Shown here piece by piece: positions 18,876 to 31,973 of a stretch of 64,000 bases of DNA (positions are counted from its first letter, which is position 1; every line of letters starts with the position of its first letter). The stretch spans positions 2,976,001 through 3,040,000 of the forward strand of contig JAAQVN010000001.1 in the NCBI GenBank assembly GCA_011754535.1. The letters are read 5' to 3'. A model generated the notes under the pieces. That model was not told the origin of the DNA and did not search any database. It was given only the letters and a program-made list of their open reading frames with translations. This DNA comes from Enterobacter asburiae (GTDB taxonomy: Bacteria; Pseudomonadota; Gammaproteobacteria; Enterobacterales; Enterobacteriaceae). The position numbers were made by a program, and so were the translations under genes.

Positions 18876-18949
18876 CATCTTTCCTGCATTCGAAGAAAAA
18901 AATATTGTGGCATTAAAGCGCAGAGGCCGCCAGCGAAGATCGACGGGGC

Positions 18950-19264
18950 TTAAACCTGCATCCCCATCACTTCCTGATACGCCGACACCAGCTTGTTACG
19001 CACCTGGATCCCCATCTGGATAGAAACCGAGGCTTTTTGCAAATCGGTCATCACATCGTTCAGCGCCACGCCCGGCTCGCCGAGGGTAAACTTCTCCGCC
19101 TGCGTACGCGCAGCGGTCTGGGTATCGCTGATACGGTCAAGAGCGGCGTGCAGTTGTCCCGCAAAGCTGATGGTCGGCTGTTGTTCTGCCACATTCTGAT
19201 TACGGGCCGTCATCGCCGTTGCCTGCAACTGACTGATTACCCCTTCAATGCCCTGTATAGCCAT
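18950..19264 (-). CDS. fliE: FliE, hook-basal body rod-MS ring junction protein
   Basis: Periplasmic junction protein between the MS ring and the rod, and an early type III export substrate. It has 104 residues, without a cleavable signal peptide. It matches E. coli FliE: start [17 protein letters not shown], middle [18 protein letters not shown], end [14 protein letters not shown]. It is a single-gene unit divergent from fliF, with an FlhDC-like site between them. Confidence 0.97.
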   Translation of the reverse strand: MAIQGIEGVISQLQATAMTARNQNVAEQQPTISFAGQLHAALDRISDTQTAARTQAEKFTLGEPGVALNDVMTDLQKASVSIQMGIQVRNKLVSAYQEVMGMQV

Positions 19265-19320
19265 GACTCTCCCCTGGATGGTTTTTTACGCGGTCAAGAC
19301 TAACAGCTTGTCAATAAGAT

Positions 19321-19364
19321 AATGGCGGTAAATAGCGTGAAAAAACCAGGTTATTTGACGCATA
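19321..19364. promoter_or_regulatory. FlhD4C2-type operator between fliE and fliF
   Basis: Two inverted half-sites, 19321-19337 (AATGGCGGTAAATAGCG) and 19349-19364 (GGTTATTTGACGCATA), are separated by 11 bp. They resemble the known FlhDC pattern of AATGGCAGAAATAGCG half-sites 10-12 bp apart. The site lies between the divergent class 2 genes fliE and fliF. Confidence 0.65.
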
Positions 19365-19492
19365 GAAAATCCGGAATCGTCAAATAATGGCAGGGCCATC
19401 AATATGGAACTTTTGTCGTGTTTGCCGACCCGGGAGTCAGTTTTGTTTCTCTACACGAATAACGTAAACCACCAGGATTTAAGAGGTGCGCA

Positions 19493-22862
<3,370 letters not shown>

Positions 22863-22863
<1 letters not shown>

Positions 22864-24233
22864 TGACCGCGCGCCTCACCCGGTGGCTCACCACGCTCGA
22901 CAACTTTGAGACGAAGATGGCACAGCTGCCATCCGTTCGTCGTTATGGGCGACTGACGCGCGCCACCGGTCTGGTACTTGAGGCCACCGGCCTGCAGCTT
23001 CCGCTGGGGGCAACCTGTGTCATTGAGCGTCAGGATGGTCAGGAGACGCGTGAAGTCGAAAGCGAAGTGGTCGGATTTAACGGCCAGCGCCTGTTCCTGA
23101 TGCCGCTTGAAGAGGTGGAAGGCATTCTGCCCGGCGCGCGCGTCTATGCGAAGAATATCAGCGGCGACGGGCTGCAAAGCGGGAAACAACTGCCGCTTGG
23201 CCCTGCCCTGCTGGGTCGCGTGCTGGACGGCAGCGGGAAGCCGCTTGATGGCCTGCCCGCGCCGGACACCACCGAAACCGGCGCGCTGATCACTCAGCCG
23301 TTCAATCCCCTGCAGCGTACCCCTATTGAGCACGTGCTGGATACCGGCGTGCGTCCGATTAACGCCCTGCTCACCGTAGGTCGCGGGCAGCGCATGGGTC
23401 TGTTTGCCGGATCAGGTGTCGGGAAATCCGTCCTGCTCGGCATGATGGCGCGCTATACCCAGGCCGACGTGATCGTCGTGGGGCTGATTGGCGAGCGTGG
23501 TCGCGAAGTAAAAGATTTCATCGAAAATATCCTGGGTGCGGAAGGCCGCGCCCGCTCGGTGGTTATTGCCGCACCGGCGGACGTGTCGCCGCTGCTGCGT
23601 ATGCAGGGTGCCGCCTACGCCACCCGTATCGCCGAAGATTTTCGTGACCGCGGCAAGCACGTGCTGCTGATCATGGACTCCCTCACCCGCTACGCGATGG
23701 CGCAACGTGAAATCGCGCTGGCTATCGGCGAGCCGCCGGCGACCAAAGGCTATCCGCCTTCGGTCTTTGCCAAACTTCCGGCGCTGGTCGAGCGTGCGGG
23801 GAACGGCATCAGCGGCGGCGGCTCTATTACCGCGTTCTATACGGTCCTGACCGAGGGCGACGACCAGCAGGACCCGATTGCCGACTCCGCGCGCGCGATC
23901 CTGGATGGCCATATCGTGCTGTCGCGTCGCCTGGCCGAAGCCGGGCACTACCCGGCGATTGATATTGAAGCGTCCATCAGCCGTGCGATGACGGCGTTGA
24001 TTACCGAGAAGCACTACGCCCGCGTGCGTAACTTTAAACAACTGCTTTCCAGCTTCCAGCGCAACCGCGATCTGGTCAGCGTGGGGGCGTATGCCAAAGG
24101 CAGCGACCCGATGCTCGACAAGGCGATTAGCCTGTGGCCGCAGCTGGAGGCATTTTTACAACAGGGCATTTTTGAACGTGCCGACTGGGAAGATTCAATC
24201 CAGGCGCTGGAGCTGATTTTCCCGCAGGTGTAA
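22863..24233 (+). CDS. fliI: FliI, flagellar type III export ATPase
   Basis: F1-like ATPase of the flagellar export apparatus. The ATG at 22863 shares a base with the fliH TGA, giving 456 residues, as in E. coli (457). Walker A is [15 protein letters not shown], Walker B lies in [13 protein letters not shown], the catalytic Glu is in [13 protein letters not shown], and the beta-subunit motif is [15 protein letters not shown]. It works with FliH and FliJ, encoded on either side. Confidence 0.98.
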
Positions 24234-24254
24234 CACAGGTGGAGGGCGAAGGTC

Positions 24255-24698
24255 ATGGCGCAAAACAGCGCGTTATCAACGCTGAAAGATCTGGCTGAAA
24301 AAGAAGTTGATGATGCCGCATTGCAGCTTGGCGCAATGCGACGCGGGTGCCAGCAGGCTGAAGAACAGTTGAAGATGTTAATCGACTATCAGCATGAATA
24401 TCGCACCAACCTCAATACCGATATGACGCAGGGTATTGGCAGCCAGCGCTGGATTAACTATCAGCAGTTTATCCAGACGCTGGAGAAGGCGATAGAGCAG
24501 CATCGCCAGCAGCTAAACCAGTGGACCCAAAAAGTCGATACCGCGCTGAATTTCTGGCGCGAAAAAAAACAGAGGCTGCAGGCCTGGCAAACCTTACAGG
24601 ACCGGCAGATTGCAGCCTCGACCCTGGCGGAAAACCGCCTGGATCAGAAGAAAATGGATGAGTTTGCCCAGCGCGCATCAATGAGGAAACCGGAATGA
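24255..24698 (+). CDS. fliJ: FliJ, export apparatus stalk protein
   Basis: Coiled-coil protein that inserts into the FliI hexamer and connects to FlhA, like the gamma subunit of F1. It has 147 residues, almost entirely helical and charged, as in E. coli FliJ. Conserved segments are [37 protein letters not shown] and [15 protein letters not shown]. Its stop overlaps the fliK ATG by 4 bp. Confidence 0.96.
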   Translation: MAQNSALSTLKDLAEKEVDDAALQLGAMRRGCQQAEEQLKMLIDYQHEYRTNLNTDMTQGIGSQRWINYQQFIQTLEKAIEQHRQQLNQWTQKVDTALNFWREKKQRLQAWQTLQDRQIAASTLAENRLDQKKMDEFAQRASMRKPE

Positions 24699-25924
24699 TC
24701 ACACTGCAACAACTGCTGATGAGCGACAGCGACCTGTCAGGCGGGATGCAAACAGGGAAAGGCACCGAGGGTGCGCAAGACTTTCTCTCCCTGCTGGCGA
24801 GCGCCCTGACGGACGCAACGGGCAAAGGTAACGATGCGCCGCTCACCCTGGCGGACCTGAAAGCCGCAGGCGGCAAGCTGTCGAAAGTTGCGCTGGAAGC
24901 CAAAGGCGATACCGCTCTGCAGGCCAAAATTGCCGATCTGCTCGCGCGTCAGCCTGCGCTGAATGGCGTTGAAACGACCGAGTCCGCGCCGCTTGAAACC
25001 CTGGTTTCCGGGCTGGTGCCGCTGTCAAAGGGCGACGCGCTGAAGACGCTCACTGCGGCCAACGGCAAAGATGACGGTCAAAGCGAACTGAGCGAAGAAG
25101 AGCTGGCCGGGTTAAGCGCGCTGATGGCGATGCTGCCGCACCAGCAGACTACCGCCTCTCGTGCGGCTGGCAGCGACGGCGTTTCCGCTCCCTCAGCGCT
25201 GAATTCAGCAACGCTTTCGCCAAACGGTGCAGGCCAGCCGTCCCTGAACGCGCCTGCGGGAAGCCATGACAAAGCGCAGCTTTCTGCGTCCTACCAGAGC
25301 CAGGCGAAAAACAACGGTCCCGATCTCTCAGGCAACGCGCCTGCCACGCCGGTCGTGGCCGCGGCCGCAGAGAAGCAGGAGTTCGCCAGTTCTTCCTCGT
25401 CATCTTCGCCAACCGCGACCCTGGCACCGATTATGTCCAGCCATGCTATCAGCCAGCCAGCCGCCACCGTTGCCACCGCGCCGGTGCTAAGCCAGCCTCT
25501 GGGCACCCACGAATGGCAACAGTCCCTGAGCCAGCACATCACCCTGTTCACTAAGCAGGGCCAGCAGACGGCGGAGCTGCGCCTGCACCCGGAAGATCTG
25601 GGCCAGGTGCAAATCTCGCTTAAGCTGGACGACAACCAGGCACAGCTGCAGATGGTCTCTGCGCACAGCCATGTGCGCGCAGCGCTGGAGGCCGCGCTGC
25701 CGGTCCTGCGGACCTCGCTGGCGGAGAACGGCATTCAGCTTTCTCAGAGCAGCGTCAGCAGCGAGAGTTTCGCCGGTCAGCAGCAGTCTTCATCCCAGCA
25801 GCATCAGGCCTCGCGTTCCGGCCAGCACGGCGGTTTTAATGAAGAGAGCGATGAGCTCCTGCCGGTTCCTGCCGCCCTGCAATCCGCGGCGCGCGGTAAC
25901 GGTGCCGTGGACATCTTCGCCTAA
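24695..25924 (+). CDS. fliK: FliK, hook-length control protein
   Basis: Secreted ruler that measures hook length and switches export specificity through FlhB. It has 409 residues. The N-terminal part is low in complexity (Ala, Ser, Gln and Asn rich, from about residue 150), as expected for the ruler. The C-terminal domain is conserved: [39 protein letters not shown], followed by a Gln/Ser-rich tail. It is the last gene of fliFGHIJK. Confidence 0.95.
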   Translation: MITLQQLLMSDSDLSGGMQTGKGTEGAQDFLSLLASALTDATGKGNDAPLTLADLKAAGGKLSKVALEAKGDTALQAKIADLLARQPALNGVETTESAPLETLVSGLVPLSKGDALKTLTAANGKDDGQSELSEEELAGLSALMAMLPHQQTTASRAAGSDGVSAPSALNSATLSPNGAGQPSLNAPAGSHDKAQLSASYQSQAKNNGPDLSGNAPATPVVAAAAEKQEFASSSSSSSPTATLAPIMSSHAISQPAATVATAPVLSQPLGTHEWQQSLSQHITLFTKQGQQTAELRLHPEDLGQVQISLKLDDNQAQLQMVSAHSHVRAALEAALPVLRTSLAENGIQLSQSSVSSESFAGQQQSSSQQHQASRSGQHGGFNEESDELLPVPAALQSAARGNGAVDIFA

Positions 25925-25938
25925 ACGCCAGAGGTAGC

Positions 25939-25993
25939 GTGATTATCCCCGTCTTTTCCACGCTTTGACGACGGCAGGACACGGGATAATCAC
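25939..25993. repeat. Inverted repeat in the fliK-fliL gap
   Basis: Arms GTGATTATCCC (25939-25949) and GGGATAATCAC (25983-25993) are perfectly complementary and 33 bp apart, inside the short gap between fliK and the fliL operon. It could be a dyad operator, or it could fold in the fliK mRNA. It does not look like a standard terminator (no T run). Confidence 0.55.
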
Positions 25994-26030
25994 CTTATTA
26001 AGCTGTACCGAAACAGGAAGCTCGTATCAG

Positions 26031-26501
26031 ATGACAGACTCCGCTATCACCAAAAAAAGCAAGCGTTCCATCTGGATCCCGCTGCTGGTGTTGATCACGC
26101 TCGCCGCCTGCGCTACCGCGGGCTATAGTTACTGGCGTATGCAGCAGGAACCTTCTACCGCTGCGGCCAAAGCCGAACCTGCTCCACCGCCGGCGCCGGT
26201 CTTTTTCCCTCTGGACACCTTCACCGTTAACCTCGGTGATGCGGATCGTGTGCTGTATGTCGGTATTACGCTGCGCCTGAAGGACGAAGCGACCCGCGCG
26301 CGCCTGAACGATTATCTGCCGGAAGTGCGTAGCCGCCTTCTCCTGCTGTTTTCTCGTCAGGACGCCTCCGCGCTGGCTACCGACGTGGGTAAGCAAAAGC
26401 TGGTCGACGCCATCAAGCAGACGCTGGCCACCCCGCTGGTAAACGGTCAACCTAAGCAGGAAGTCACTGACGTTCTGTACACAGCCTTTATTCTGCGGTA
26501 A
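26031..26501 (+). CDS. fliL: FliL, flagellar basal-body stator-associated protein
   Basis: Single-pass inner-membrane protein that surrounds the MotAB stator and supports torque at high load. The ATG at 26031 gives 156 residues beginning [15 protein letters not shown], like E. coli FliL (154). One membrane segment spans [20 protein letters not shown]. The periplasmic domain is [23 protein letters not shown]. It heads fliLMNOPQR; a longer in-frame start upstream lacks a good ribosome site. Confidence 0.95.
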   Translation: MTDSAITKKSKRSIWIPLLVLITLAACATAGYSYWRMQQEPSTAAAKAEPAPPPAPVFFPLDTFTVNLGDADRVLYVGITLRLKDEATRARLNDYLPEVRSRLLLLFSRQDASALATDVGKQKLVDAIKQTLATPLVNGQPKQEVTDVLYTAFILR

Positions 26502-26505
26502 CGAC

Positions 26506-27510
26506 ATGGGCGACAGTATTCTTTCTCAGGCAGAAATCGACGCGCTGCTTAACGGCGACAGCGATAAGAGTGACGATCCGCAACCGGGTCTCACCGGCGA
26601 CGATAATATTCGTCCTTACGATCCCAATACCCAGCGTCGCGTAGTCCGTGAACGTCTGCAGGCGCTGGAGATCATTAACGAACGTTTTGCACGTCAGTTC
26701 CGTATGGGGCTATTTAACCTGCTGCGTCGTAGCCCGGATATCACGGTCGGTGCGATCCGCATTCAGCCGTATCATGAGTTTGCCCGCAACCTGCCGGTGC
26801 CAACCAACCTTAACCTGATTCATCTGAAGCCGCTTCGCGGCACCGGTCTGGTGGTGTTCTCGCCAAGCCTGGTGTTCATTGCGGTGGATAACCTGTTCGG
26901 CGGCGACGGGCGTTTCCCGACCAAAGTGGAAGGCCGTGAATTTACCCACACCGAACAGCGCGTCATTAACCGCATGCTTAAGCTGGCGCTTGAGTCCTAC
27001 AGCGACGCGTGGAAAGCGATTAACCCGCTGGAAGTGGAGTACGTCCGTTCTGAGATGCAGGTGAAATTTACCAATATCACCACCTCCCCGAACGATATCG
27101 TTGTCAATACGCCGTTCCACGTGGAGATCGGTAACCTGACCGGCGAATTCAACATCTGCCTGCCGTTCAGCATGATTGAACCGCTGCGCGAGCTGCTGGT
27201 TAACCCGCCGCTGGAGAACTCGCGCAACGAAGATCAGAACTGGCGTGAAAACCTGGTGCGCCAGGTGCAGCACTCCCAGCTGGAGCTGGTGGCAAACTTT
27301 GCCGACATCTCGATGCGGTTATCCCAGATCCTGAAATTACAACCCGGCGACGTTTTGCCGATAGACAAACCCGACCGCATTATTGCCCACGTGGATGGTG
27401 TCCCCGTACTCACAAGCCAGTACGGCACGATTAACGGTCAGTATGCGTTACGCGTTGAGCACTTGATCAACCCGATTTTGAATTCGCTGAATGAGGAACA
27501 GCCCAAATGA
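26506..27510 (+). CDS. fliM: FliM, flagellar motor switch protein
   Basis: C-ring protein that receives phospho-CheY and reverses rotation. It has 334 residues. The N-terminal CheY-binding peptide is LSQAEIDALLNGDS. The middle CheC-like domain includes LNLIHLKPLRGTGLVVFSPSLVF. The C-terminal SpoA domain pairs with FliN. It matches E. coli FliM in length and sequence. Its stop overlaps the fliN ATG. Confidence 0.98.
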   Translation: MGDSILSQAEIDALLNGDSDKSDDPQPGLTGDDNIRPYDPNTQRRVVRERLQALEIINERFARQFRMGLFNLLRRSPDITVGAIRIQPYHEFARNLPVPTNLNLIHLKPLRGTGLVVFSPSLVFIAVDNLFGGDGRFPTKVEGREFTHTEQRVINRMLKLALESYSDAWKAINPLEVEYVRSEMQVKFTNITTSPNDIVVNTPFHVEIGNLTGEFNICLPFSMIEPLRELLVNPPLENSRNEDQNWRENLVRQVQHSQLELVANFADISMRLSQILKLQPGDVLPIDKPDRIIAHVDGVPVLTSQYGTINGQYALRVEHLINPILNSLNEEQPK

Positions 27511-27920
27511 GTGACATGAACAATCCGTCCGATGAAAACAGCGGAGCACTGGACGATCTGTGGGCTGACGCGTTAAACGAGCAAAAAACGACTCCGACAA
27601 AAAGCGCGGCGGACGCGGTATTCCAGCAGTTAGGCGGCGGTGACGTCAGCGGCACGCTGCAGGATATCGACCTGATTATGGACATCCCGGTCAAGCTGAC
27701 CGTTGAGCTGGGGCGCACCCGGATGACCATTAAAGAGCTGCTGCGTCTGACGCAGGGTTCGGTCGTGGCCCTTGACGGCCTGGCCGGCGAGCCGCTGGAT
27801 ATTCTGATCAACGGCTATCTGATTGCCCAGGGTGAAGTGGTGGTGGTTGCCGACAAATACGGCGTGCGCATCACCGACATCATTACCCCGTCTGAACGCA
27901 TGCGTCGTCTGAGCCGTTAA
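27507..27920 (+). CDS. fliN: FliN, flagellar motor switch protein
   Basis: Forms the lower part of the C ring and docks the FliH-FliI export ATPase. It has 137 residues, with a variable acidic N-terminus and then the SpoA domain (IDLIMDIPVKLTVELGRTRMTIKELL, and VVVADKYGVRITDIITPSERM), the same as E. coli FliN from about residue 50 on. Confidence 0.98.
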   Translation: MSDMNNPSDENSGALDDLWADALNEQKTTPTKSAADAVFQQLGGGDVSGTLQDIDLIMDIPVKLTVELGRTRMTIKELLRLTQGSVVALDGLAGEPLDILINGYLIAQGEVVVVADKYGVRITDIITPSERMRRLSR

Positions 27921-27922
27921 GT

Positions 27923-28297
27923 ATGAAAACCCAGGCAACAATATCACCACCGTCCGCCGTTCCCGGCTCCCCGCTGCTCCAGGTGAGCGGGGCGTTGTTC
28001 GGTATTATTGCCTTTATTCTTATCGCCGCCTGGCTGGCGAAGCGTTTTGGTCTGGCGGGTAAAACTGCCAGCACCCGCGGCCTGAAGGTCAGCGCCAGCA
28101 CTCCCCTTGGGCCGCGCGAACGCGTGGTCATCGTCGATGTGGAAGATGCGCGTCTGGTACTGGGCGTAACCGGCTCAAACATCAACGTATTACATAAACT
28201 GCCGCCCGCCCCGGTCACGGTGGACGAGCGCGCACAAGCCCCTGCGGATTTTCAGTCCGTCATGAAGAGTTTGCTTAAGCGTTCCGGGAGATCCTGA
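27923..28297 (+). CDS. fliO: FliO, flagellar export gate assembly protein
   Basis: Membrane protein that helps assemble the FliP ring of the export gate. It has 124 residues and one membrane segment ([21 protein letters not shown]). The cytosolic part [21 protein letters not shown] and the end [15 protein letters not shown] match E. coli FliO. It begins two bases after the fliN stop and overlaps fliP by one base. Confidence 0.95.
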   Translation: MKTQATISPPSAVPGSPLLQVSGALFGIIAFILIAAWLAKRFGLAGKTASTRGLKVSASTPLGPRERVVIVDVEDARLVLGVTGSNINVLHKLPPAPVTVDERAQAPADFQSVMKSLLKRSGRS

Positions 28298-29034
28298 TGC
28301 GCCGTTTGTTATCCCTTACGCTTGCGGGCATTGGCCTGTTTGCTCCTGCGGTTTATGCACAGCTGCCCGGTCTGGTCTCAACGCCGATTGCGGGTGGCGG
28401 CCAGAGCTGGTCGCTCCCGGTTCAGACGTTGGTCTTCATCACCTCGCTGACCTTTATTCCGGCCATCCTGCTGATGATGACCAGTTTCACCCGCATCATC
28501 ATCGTCTTTGGTCTGCTGCGAAACGCGCTGGGCACCCCTTCGGCGCCGCCAAACCAGGTGCTTCTGGGCTTAGCTCTGTTTTTGACCTTTTTCATCATGT
28601 CGCCGGTGATCGACAAGATTTATACCGACGCCTACCAGCCGTTCAGCGAAGACAAAATCTCGATGCAGGAAGCGCTGGAAAAAGGCGCGCAGCCGCTGCG
28701 GGAATTTATGCTGCGTCAGACGCGCGAAGCGGACCTGGCTCTTTTCGCTCGACTGTCCAACACCGGCGAGCTTCAGGGGCCGGAAGCGGTGCCGATGCGC
28801 ATTCTCCTGCCGGCCTATGTCACCAGCGAGCTGAAAACCGCGTTCCAGATTGGCTTTACCATCTTTATTCCGTTCCTGATTATCGACCTGGTGATCGCCA
28901 GCGTCCTGATGGCGCTCGGGATGATGATGGTGCCGCCGGCCACAATTGCCCTGCCCTTTAAGATCATGCTCTTTGTGCTGGTCGATGGCTGGCAGCTGCT
29001 GGTCAGTTCGCTGGCGCAGAGTTTTTACAGTTAA
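28297..29034 (+). CDS. fliP: FliP, flagellar export gate protein
   Basis: Core of the export channel (FliP5Q4R1). It has 245 residues with a cleavable signal peptide ([19 protein letters not shown]) and four further membrane segments. Signature segments are [27 protein letters not shown] and [23 protein letters not shown]. It matches E. coli FliP. Confidence 0.98.
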   Translation: MRRLLSLTLAGIGLFAPAVYAQLPGLVSTPIAGGGQSWSLPVQTLVFITSLTFIPAILLMMTSFTRIIIVFGLLRNALGTPSAPPNQVLLGLALFLTFFIMSPVIDKIYTDAYQPFSEDKISMQEALEKGAQPLREFMLRQTREADLALFARLSNTGELQGPEAVPMRILLPAYVTSELKTAFQIGFTIFIPFLIIDLVIASVLMALGMMMVPPATIALPFKIMLFVLVDGWQLLVSSLAQSFYS

Positions 29035-29043
29035 GGAACGGCA

Positions 29044-29313
29044 ATGACACCCGAATCGGTCATGATGATGGGCACGGAAGCGATGAAAATCGCCATTGCC
29101 GTTGCCGCGCCACTGCTGCTTGTCGCGCTGGTTACCGGCCTGATTATCAGTATTCTTCAGGCTGCCACGCAGATTAACGAAATGACGCTGTCGTTTATCC
29201 CGAAAATCATCGCCGTCTTCGTGGCGATTATCGTGGCCGGGCCGTGGATGCTGAACCTGCTGCTGGACTATATGCGCAACCTGTTTACCAATCTGCCGTA
29301 CATCATCGGCTGA
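29044..29313 (+). CDS. fliQ: FliQ, flagellar export gate protein
   Basis: Small export-channel subunit. It has 89 residues and two membrane hairpin helices ([20 protein letters not shown] and [20 protein letters not shown]), with the conserved linker [16 protein letters not shown]. It matches E. coli FliQ in full and lies in the usual order between fliP and fliR. Confidence 0.98.
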   Translation: MTPESVMMMGTEAMKIAIAVAAPLLLVALVTGLIISILQAATQINEMTLSFIPKIIAVFVAIIVAGPWMLNLLLDYMRNLFTNLPYIIG

Positions 29314-29320
29314 CCTGACG

Positions 29321-30106
29321 ATGCTGCACTTCACCAGCGACCAGTGGGTTCAGTGGCTCGGCGTCTATTTCTGGCCGATGCTGCGCATTCTGGCGCTGAT
29401 CTCCACCGCCCCCATACTCAGCGAGAAATCGATCCCCAAGCGCGTCAAGGTGGGGCTGGGCATTATCATCACCATTATCGTTGCCCCTTCCCTGCCACCC
29501 GTGAATATTCCCATCTTCTCGGCTAACGCGATATGGGTCGCTTTGCAGCAGGTGATGATTGGCGTCGCCGTGGGCTTTACCATGCAGCTCGCCTTCGCCG
29601 CCGTGCGTACGGCTGGTGAGTTGATTGGCCTGCAGATGGGGCTATCGTTCGCCACGTTTGTCGATCCCGGCAGCCATCTCAACATGCCGGTGCTGGCGCG
29701 CATCATCGATCTACTCGCCATGCTGCTGTTCCTGTCGCTCAACGGCCATCTGTGGCTCATCTCCATGCTGGTGGATACCTTCCATACGCTGCCGATTGGT
29801 GATAACCCGGTCAACAGCAACGCCTTCCTGGCGCTTACCCGCGCGGCGGGGCTGATTTTCCTCAACGGTCTGATGCTGGCTCTGCCGATCATCACGCTGC
29901 TGCTCACCGTCAACCTGGCATTAGGTTTACTGAACAGAATGGCACCGCAGCTCTCGGTGTTTGTGATTGGTTTTCCGCTGACCCTGACGGTCGGAATTTT
30001 ATTAATGTCATTACTGATGCCCCTTATCGCCCCCTTCTGTGAACATTTATTCGGCGAGATATTCAATCTGTTAGCGGATATTGTCAGCGAATTGCCACGT
30101 AAATAA
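29321..30106 (+). CDS. fliR: FliR, flagellar export gate protein
   Basis: Single-copy channel subunit with fused FliP-like and FliQ-like parts. It has 261 residues and five to six membrane segments. Conserved are [13 protein letters not shown] and the plug region [16 protein letters not shown]. It ends fliLMNOPQR, the right-hand end of the flagellar block; rcsA follows after 294 bp. Confidence 0.97.
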   Translation: MLHFTSDQWVQWLGVYFWPMLRILALISTAPILSEKSIPKRVKVGLGIIITIIVAPSLPPVNIPIFSANAIWVALQQVMIGVAVGFTMQLAFAAVRTAGELIGLQMGLSFATFVDPGSHLNMPVLARIIDLLAMLLFLSLNGHLWLISMLVDTFHTLPIGDNPVNSNAFLALTRAAGLIFLNGLMLALPIITLLLTVNLALGLLNRMAPQLSVFVIGFPLTLTVGILLMSLLMPLIAPFCEHLFGEIFNLLADIVSELPRK

Positions 30107-30133
30107 TAGTCCTCACGTTCGCTATTGTCTTTC

Positions 30134-30147
30134 TGAGGATATTCCTA
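30134..30147. promoter_or_regulatory. RcsAB box, distal, upstream of rcsA
   Basis: TGAGGATATTCCTA agrees with the RcsA-RcsB consensus TAAGAATATTCCTA at 12 of 14 positions. It lies 254 bp ahead of the rcsA ATG, just past fliR. Confidence 0.55.
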
Positions 30148-30237
30148 AAATAAAACGCGAAAAACATCTTCCAGGATATATCTGACGCGGTTTAAATGTT
30201 TCTAACCATCTCACAATACTTAATATTTACTTTACTT

Positions 30238-30251
30238 TAAGAAGATTCCTG
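30238..30251. promoter_or_regulatory. RcsAB box, proximal, upstream of rcsA
   Basis: TAAGAAGATTCCTG agrees with the consensus TAAGAATATTCCTA at 12 of 14 positions. It lies 150 bp ahead of the rcsA ATG, followed closely by a possible -10 (TTATAC near 30257). RcsA-RcsB autoactivation of rcsA is known in E. coli and Klebsiella; this is the best candidate site. Confidence 0.65.
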
Positions 30252-30400
30252 GCAAATTATACGTAACTTTACGGGATAGTGAGTCCGCCTGAAAGTCTTT
30301 GTCATGCTCACAGGTTTATTATTTTTTTCCATCCCGTATGGCTGTTTTGAGCTCTCAGGCAGATGGTGAATTATCGTTACGCATTGAGTGAGGGTATGCC

Positions 30401-31024
30401 ATGTCAACGATCATTATGGATTTATGCAGCTACACCCGGCTAGGGTTAACCGGGTACCTGGCAAGCAGAGGGGTAAGAAAGAGAGACATCAACGATGCAC
30501 ACACCGTTGAAGAACTCGCAGCCGCTTGTGACGAACTCAAACCAGGCGTGGTGTTTATTAATGAGGACTGTTTCATTCACGATCCAGCCAACAGTCAGCA
30601 CATTAAGCAAATCATTAATCAGCATCCAAAAACCCTGTTTATTGTTTTTATGGCGATCGCGAATATCCATTTCGATGAGTATTTGTTGGTCCGTAAAAAT
30701 TTATTGATTAGTTCTAAGTCGATTAAACCCGAGTCGCTGGATGACATTCTGGGTGATTATTTGAATAAAGAAGTTAAAAATGTAGGAGCGGTTAACTTAC
30801 CCACCCTTTCATTAAGCAGGACTGAATCAAGCATGCTGCGAATGTGGATGGCGGGACAAGGAACTATTCAGATCTCCGACCAGATGAATATTAAAGCGAA
30901 AACCGTTTCATCACACAAAGGAAATATTAAAAGGAAAATTAAAACGCATAATAAGCAAGTGATCTATCACGTGGTACGTCTGACCGATAATGTGACGAAC
31001 GGGATTTTCGTCAACATGCGTTAG
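30401..31024 (+). CDS. rcsA: RcsA, capsule synthesis co-regulator
   Basis: Auxiliary partner of RcsB that activates colanic acid genes and represses flhDC; a Lon substrate. It has 207 residues, as in E. coli. The N-terminal half is variable; the C-terminal LuxR helix-turn-helix ([45 protein letters not shown]) is identical to E. coli. It has no phospho-acceptor site of its own. Two RcsAB boxes lie upstream. As in E. coli it stands right after fliR. Confidence 0.97.
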   Translation: MSTIIMDLCSYTRLGLTGYLASRGVRKRDINDAHTVEELAAACDELKPGVVFINEDCFIHDPANSQHIKQIINQHPKTLFIVFMAIANIHFDEYLLVRKNLLISSKSIKPESLDDILGDYLNKEVKNVGAVNLPTLSLSRTESSMLRMWMAGQGTIQISDQMNIKAKTVSSHKGNIKRKIKTHNKQVIYHVVRLTDNVTNGIFVNMR

Positions 31025-31054
31025 TGGCTTAAAACCCTTTGCACCCTACCTTTG

Positions 31055-31078
31055 ATCTCTGGCCTGGCCAGAGATTTT
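31055..31078 (+). terminator. Terminator of rcsA
   Basis: Arms ATCTCTGGCC and GGCCAGAGAT followed by TTTTT, about 30 bp after the rcsA stop. It may also act toward dsrB from the other side. Confidence 0.8.
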
Positions 31079-31092
31079 TGCTTTTGCGGACG

Positions 31093-31120
31093 TAGTCGGG
31101 CACGCGCAATGCCACCCGAC
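31093..31120. repeat. REP-like hairpin between rcsA and dsrB
   Basis: GTCGGG (31095-31100) and CCCGAC (31115-31120) flank a 14-base loop, within GTAGTCGGGC...GCCACCCGACGCCGC. This resembles the GTAGGCCGGGT...CACCCGGC pattern of enterobacterial REP elements, but is diverged. Confidence 0.4.
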
Positions 31121-31126
31121 GCCGCA

Positions 31127-31672
<546 letters not shown>

Positions 31673-31676
31673 CACG

Positions 31677-31768
31677 AAAAAAATCCCGGTCATGGGGATG
31701 GCCGGGATCAAAACTTGCTTATGCAAGAAGCACTTGAAAATTCGTTACACCAGGAAATCTGATGTACA
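31677..31768 (-). ncRNA. dsrA: DsrA small regulatory RNA
   Basis: Hfq-binding small RNA that opens the rpoS leader and represses hns. On the minus strand the segment ACATCAGATTTCCTGGTGTA, then CGAATTTTCAAGTGCTTCTTGC-ATAAGCAAG, then a terminator stem (ATCCCGG/CCGGGAT) with seven Ts, follows E. coli DsrA from end to end. The stretch that pairs with rpoS (TTTCCTGGTGTAACGAATTTT) is nearly unchanged, whereas the terminator stem and loop differ. The location between yodD and yedP is the same as in E. coli. The 5' end is inferred from the promoter, give or take 3 bases. Confidence 0.92.
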
Positions 31769-31772
31769 AACA

Positions 31773-31801
31773 ACACTATCCCCAACGATTTTGCATGACA
31801 A
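31773..31801 (-). promoter_or_regulatory. Promoter of dsrA
   Basis: On the minus strand a -35 TTGTCA (31796-31801) and a -10 TAGTGT (31773-31778) are 17 bp apart, placing the start about 6 bp on, at the 5' end of DsrA. E. coli dsrA is transcribed from a comparable sigma-70 promoter. Confidence 0.7.
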
Positions 31802-31928
31802 GCATATATTCTTACAGTGAATATAATATTTTTAACATAATCGTTTTGGTTATGAGCAACAACATACGCCGAATGCGGGTTTGGCTGGATCGGTTCTCCT
31901 GAATCCGGTTTAAGCGCAGATAATTTTT

Positions 31929-31942
31929 TAGGAATATTCTTA
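31929..31942. promoter_or_regulatory. RcsAB-box-like site upstream of yedP
   Basis: TAGGAATATTCTTA agrees with the RcsAB consensus TAAGAATATTCCTA at 12 of 14 positions and is nearly palindromic. It lies 32 bp before the yedP ATG, close enough to control it. Whether RcsA-RcsB binds here is untested. Confidence 0.45.
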
Positions 31943-31973
31943 GATTAAGACTCATTCGTTTTCGGGAGTTACT

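Noticed and set aside
28570..29334. Minus-strand frame of 254 codons, very His/Arg/Asp rich
   Set aside because: Antisense of fliP-fliQ; the composition reflects the hydrophobic codons of the opposite strand.
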